Position numbers and translations under genes: made by a program
The notes under the pieces: generated by a model
What the model was told of the DNA's origin: nothing
The model's database searches: none
The model's input: the letters and a program-made list of their open reading frames with translations, nothing else
Origin: a bacterium
GTDB taxonomy: Bacteria > Patescibacteriota > Minisyncoccia > UBA6257 > GWB1-50-10
Length of the DNA stretch: 7,213 nt
Reading direction: 5' to 3'
Assembly (NCBI GenBank): GCA_021814805.1
Contig: JAKAHT010000009.1
Span: 1-7,213 of the forward strand
Shown: positions 6,126 to 7,213 of the stretch, in pieces
Numbering within the stretch: the stretch's first letter is position 1
Layout of the letters: the number at the start of each line of letters is the position of its first letter

Positions 6126-7213
6126 TTAATTTTCCCGACGCATCAGCGGAAAGTAAACCGCCTCTCTGACCGGCATATCCATTAAAACGGCAAAAACCCG
6201 CTCGGACATTCCGAATCCGGCCGCCGGCGGCATACCGTATTCCAGCGCTTCCACGAAATCTTCATTCATCATTTGAGCTTCCTTATCCCCTTTTTCGCGG
6301 AGAGCCGCCTGCTCTTCGAATCTTTTCCTTTGATCCAAAGGATCGTTTAATTCGGAGAATCCTTTGCCGAGTTCCGTTCCGGCCGCGACTATCTGAAATC
6401 TCTCCACTCTCCCGGGATTGCCTGGGACTCTTTTGGCTAGAGGTTCCACTTCGACCGGCGGATTGACCAAGAAACACGGCTGAATAAGGTTCGGTCTTAC
6501 TGTTTTCTTATAAATCAAATCTATGAGCCGGCCTCGGCCATCAGCCGGCTTGAACTCAAGTTTTAAATCTTTAGCTTTCTTCTGAAGGTCTGTTACGGAC
6601 GCTTTTTCAAGATCGAGACCAGTATATTTTTTGAACAAATCGAAATATTCAACCTTCGGCCATTTCTTACTCCAGTTTATCTTAAGATCACCTTTCTTCG
6701 ACTCCATCGAGCCCCGGATATTTTTAACTATTTTTTTAAAAAGCTTTTCCATCAAAGCCATCATATCGTTGTAATCCGCGTAAGCCCAGTAGACCTCCAT
6801 TTGGGTATAATCCTGCAAATGTTCTCTGTCTATCCCTTCATTTCTGAATATCCTGCCTATTTCAAAAACTTTTTCAAAACCTCCGACAAGCATTTTTTTG
6901 AGTGGCAGCTCGAGAGAAATTCTCATGTAAAAGTCTTCGTCGAGAGCATTCATATGAGTCACAAAAGGTTCTGCTTCAGCTCCGCCAGGAACCGATTCCA
7001 AGACGGTATTTTCAACCTCCAAAAAATCTTCCCCGACCAAAAAATCCCTGACTGTCTTCCAAAACAAGCTTTTCTTCAAGAAAATCCCCCTCACCTCGTG
7101 ATTAAGAGCTGAATCCAAATATCTCTTGCGTAACTTGGTTTCGATATCTTCAAGGCCATACCACTCTTTGGGCATCGGCCTCAAACTTTTGGAGATTATC
7201 GAAGCTTCCTTGG
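6126..7213 (-). CDS. lysS: Lysyl-tRNA synthetase (class II), N-terminus cut off by window edge
   Basis: This enzyme attaches lysine to tRNA-Lys. The frame is open to the window edge; 361 C-terminal residues are visible of about 490-505, so the anticodon-binding OB domain lies outside. A TTG at 7184 is not the start, because family similarity continues upstream of it (IISKSLRPMPKEW corresponds to EILTKALRPLP in E. coli). Visible landmarks, numbered from the edge: RKRYLD at 28-33, VPGGAEAEPF at 74-83, motif 2 FRNEG at 122-126, ME-x-YWAYADY at 138-147, and FSELNDP at 285-291. Motif 3 is unusual: GFGMSER at 332-338 instead of GxGxGxDR, one residue short. The lysine-pocket Asn (424 in E. coli) is Lys283 here. 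Both changes fit a divergent lineage rather than decay, since the rest is intact. serS follows after 15 bases. Confidence 0.96.
   Translation of the reverse strand, partial: KEASIISKSLRPMPKEWYGLEDIETKLRKRYLDSALNHEVRGIFLKKSLFWKTVRDFLVGEDFLEVENTVLESVPGGAEAEPFVTHMNALDEDFYMRISLELPLKKMLVGGFEKVFEIGRIFRNEGIDREHLQDYTQMEVYWAYADYNDMMALMEKLFKKIVKNIRGSMESKKGDLKINWSKKWPKVEYFDLFKKYTGLDLEKASVTDLQKKAKDLKLEFKPADGRGRLIDLIYKKTVRPNLIQPCFLVNPPVEVEPLAKRVPGNPGRVERFQIVAAGTELGKGFSELNDPLDQRKRFEEQAALREKGDKEAQMMNEDFVEALEYGMPPAAGFGMSERVFAVLMDMPVREAVYFPLMRREN

Noticed and set aside
7182..7184. TTG as the lysS start codon
   Set aside because: The frame stays open to the window edge and the residues upstream of the TTG still match LysRS, so the true start is outside the window.
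1..7213. Recoded TGA (glycine in Gracilibacteria/SR1-type code)
   Set aside because: All seven visible stops are TAA or TAG and no gene needs TGA as a sense codon. Glycines are encoded by GGN, so nothing suggests an altered code.
1..7213. Mobile elements, CRISPR array, phage genes or tRNA genes
   Set aside because: Coding density leaves almost no room, and no direct repeats, transposase motifs or cloverleaf-like sequences were seen. The fibre-like pilin C-terminus alone does not indicate a prophage.

Overview
The window carries eight protein genes, all on the minus strand, packed head to tail with very short gaps. In transcription order (high to low coordinates) they are: lysS (start cut by the window edge), serS, a membrane-anchored protein with a PKD-like domain, an FtsQ/DivIB-like bitopic membrane protein, a type IV pilin-like protein, then hrcA, grpE and dnaK (end cut by the window edge). 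No tRNA, rRNA, CRISPR array, insertion sequence or other mobile element is visible. The only non-coding stretch longer than 40 bases is the 80-base hrcA promoter region.

The genes suggest a bacterium, probably of the Candidate Phyla Radiation (Patescibacteria, Parcubacteria-like). This is inference from several traits: a shortened HrcA, a divergent class II LysRS and a SerRS with a variant serine loop, small envelope proteins of unknown role beside housekeeping genes, a pilin with a tail-fibre-like C-terminus, very compact spacing, and no Shine-Dalgarno sequences. All seven visible stop codons are TAA or TAG, and no gene needs TGA read as an amino acid.

Layout: positions 7213-2591 form one likely co-transcribed block. 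lysS and serS charge tRNAs with lysine and serine. They are followed by three exported or membrane-anchored proteins separated by 2, 6 and 35 bases. Positions 2590-2511 hold a strong sigma70-type promoter overlapped by a CIRCE operator. Positions 2510-1 hold the class I heat-shock operon hrcA-grpE-dnaK, where HrcA is the repressor that binds CIRCE and GrpE is the nucleotide-exchange factor for the DnaK chaperone. dnaJ may follow beyond the left edge, but it is not visible.

The main points of interest are at the heat-shock control region. The only base by which CIRCE departs from perfect symmetry is the base that completes a perfect TTGACA -35 box. The -10 box lies so close to the hrcA ATG that the mRNA should be leaderless or nearly so. 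HrcA itself is about 110 residues shorter than usual. No complete new system is evident; the three-gene envelope cluster is the least explained part.
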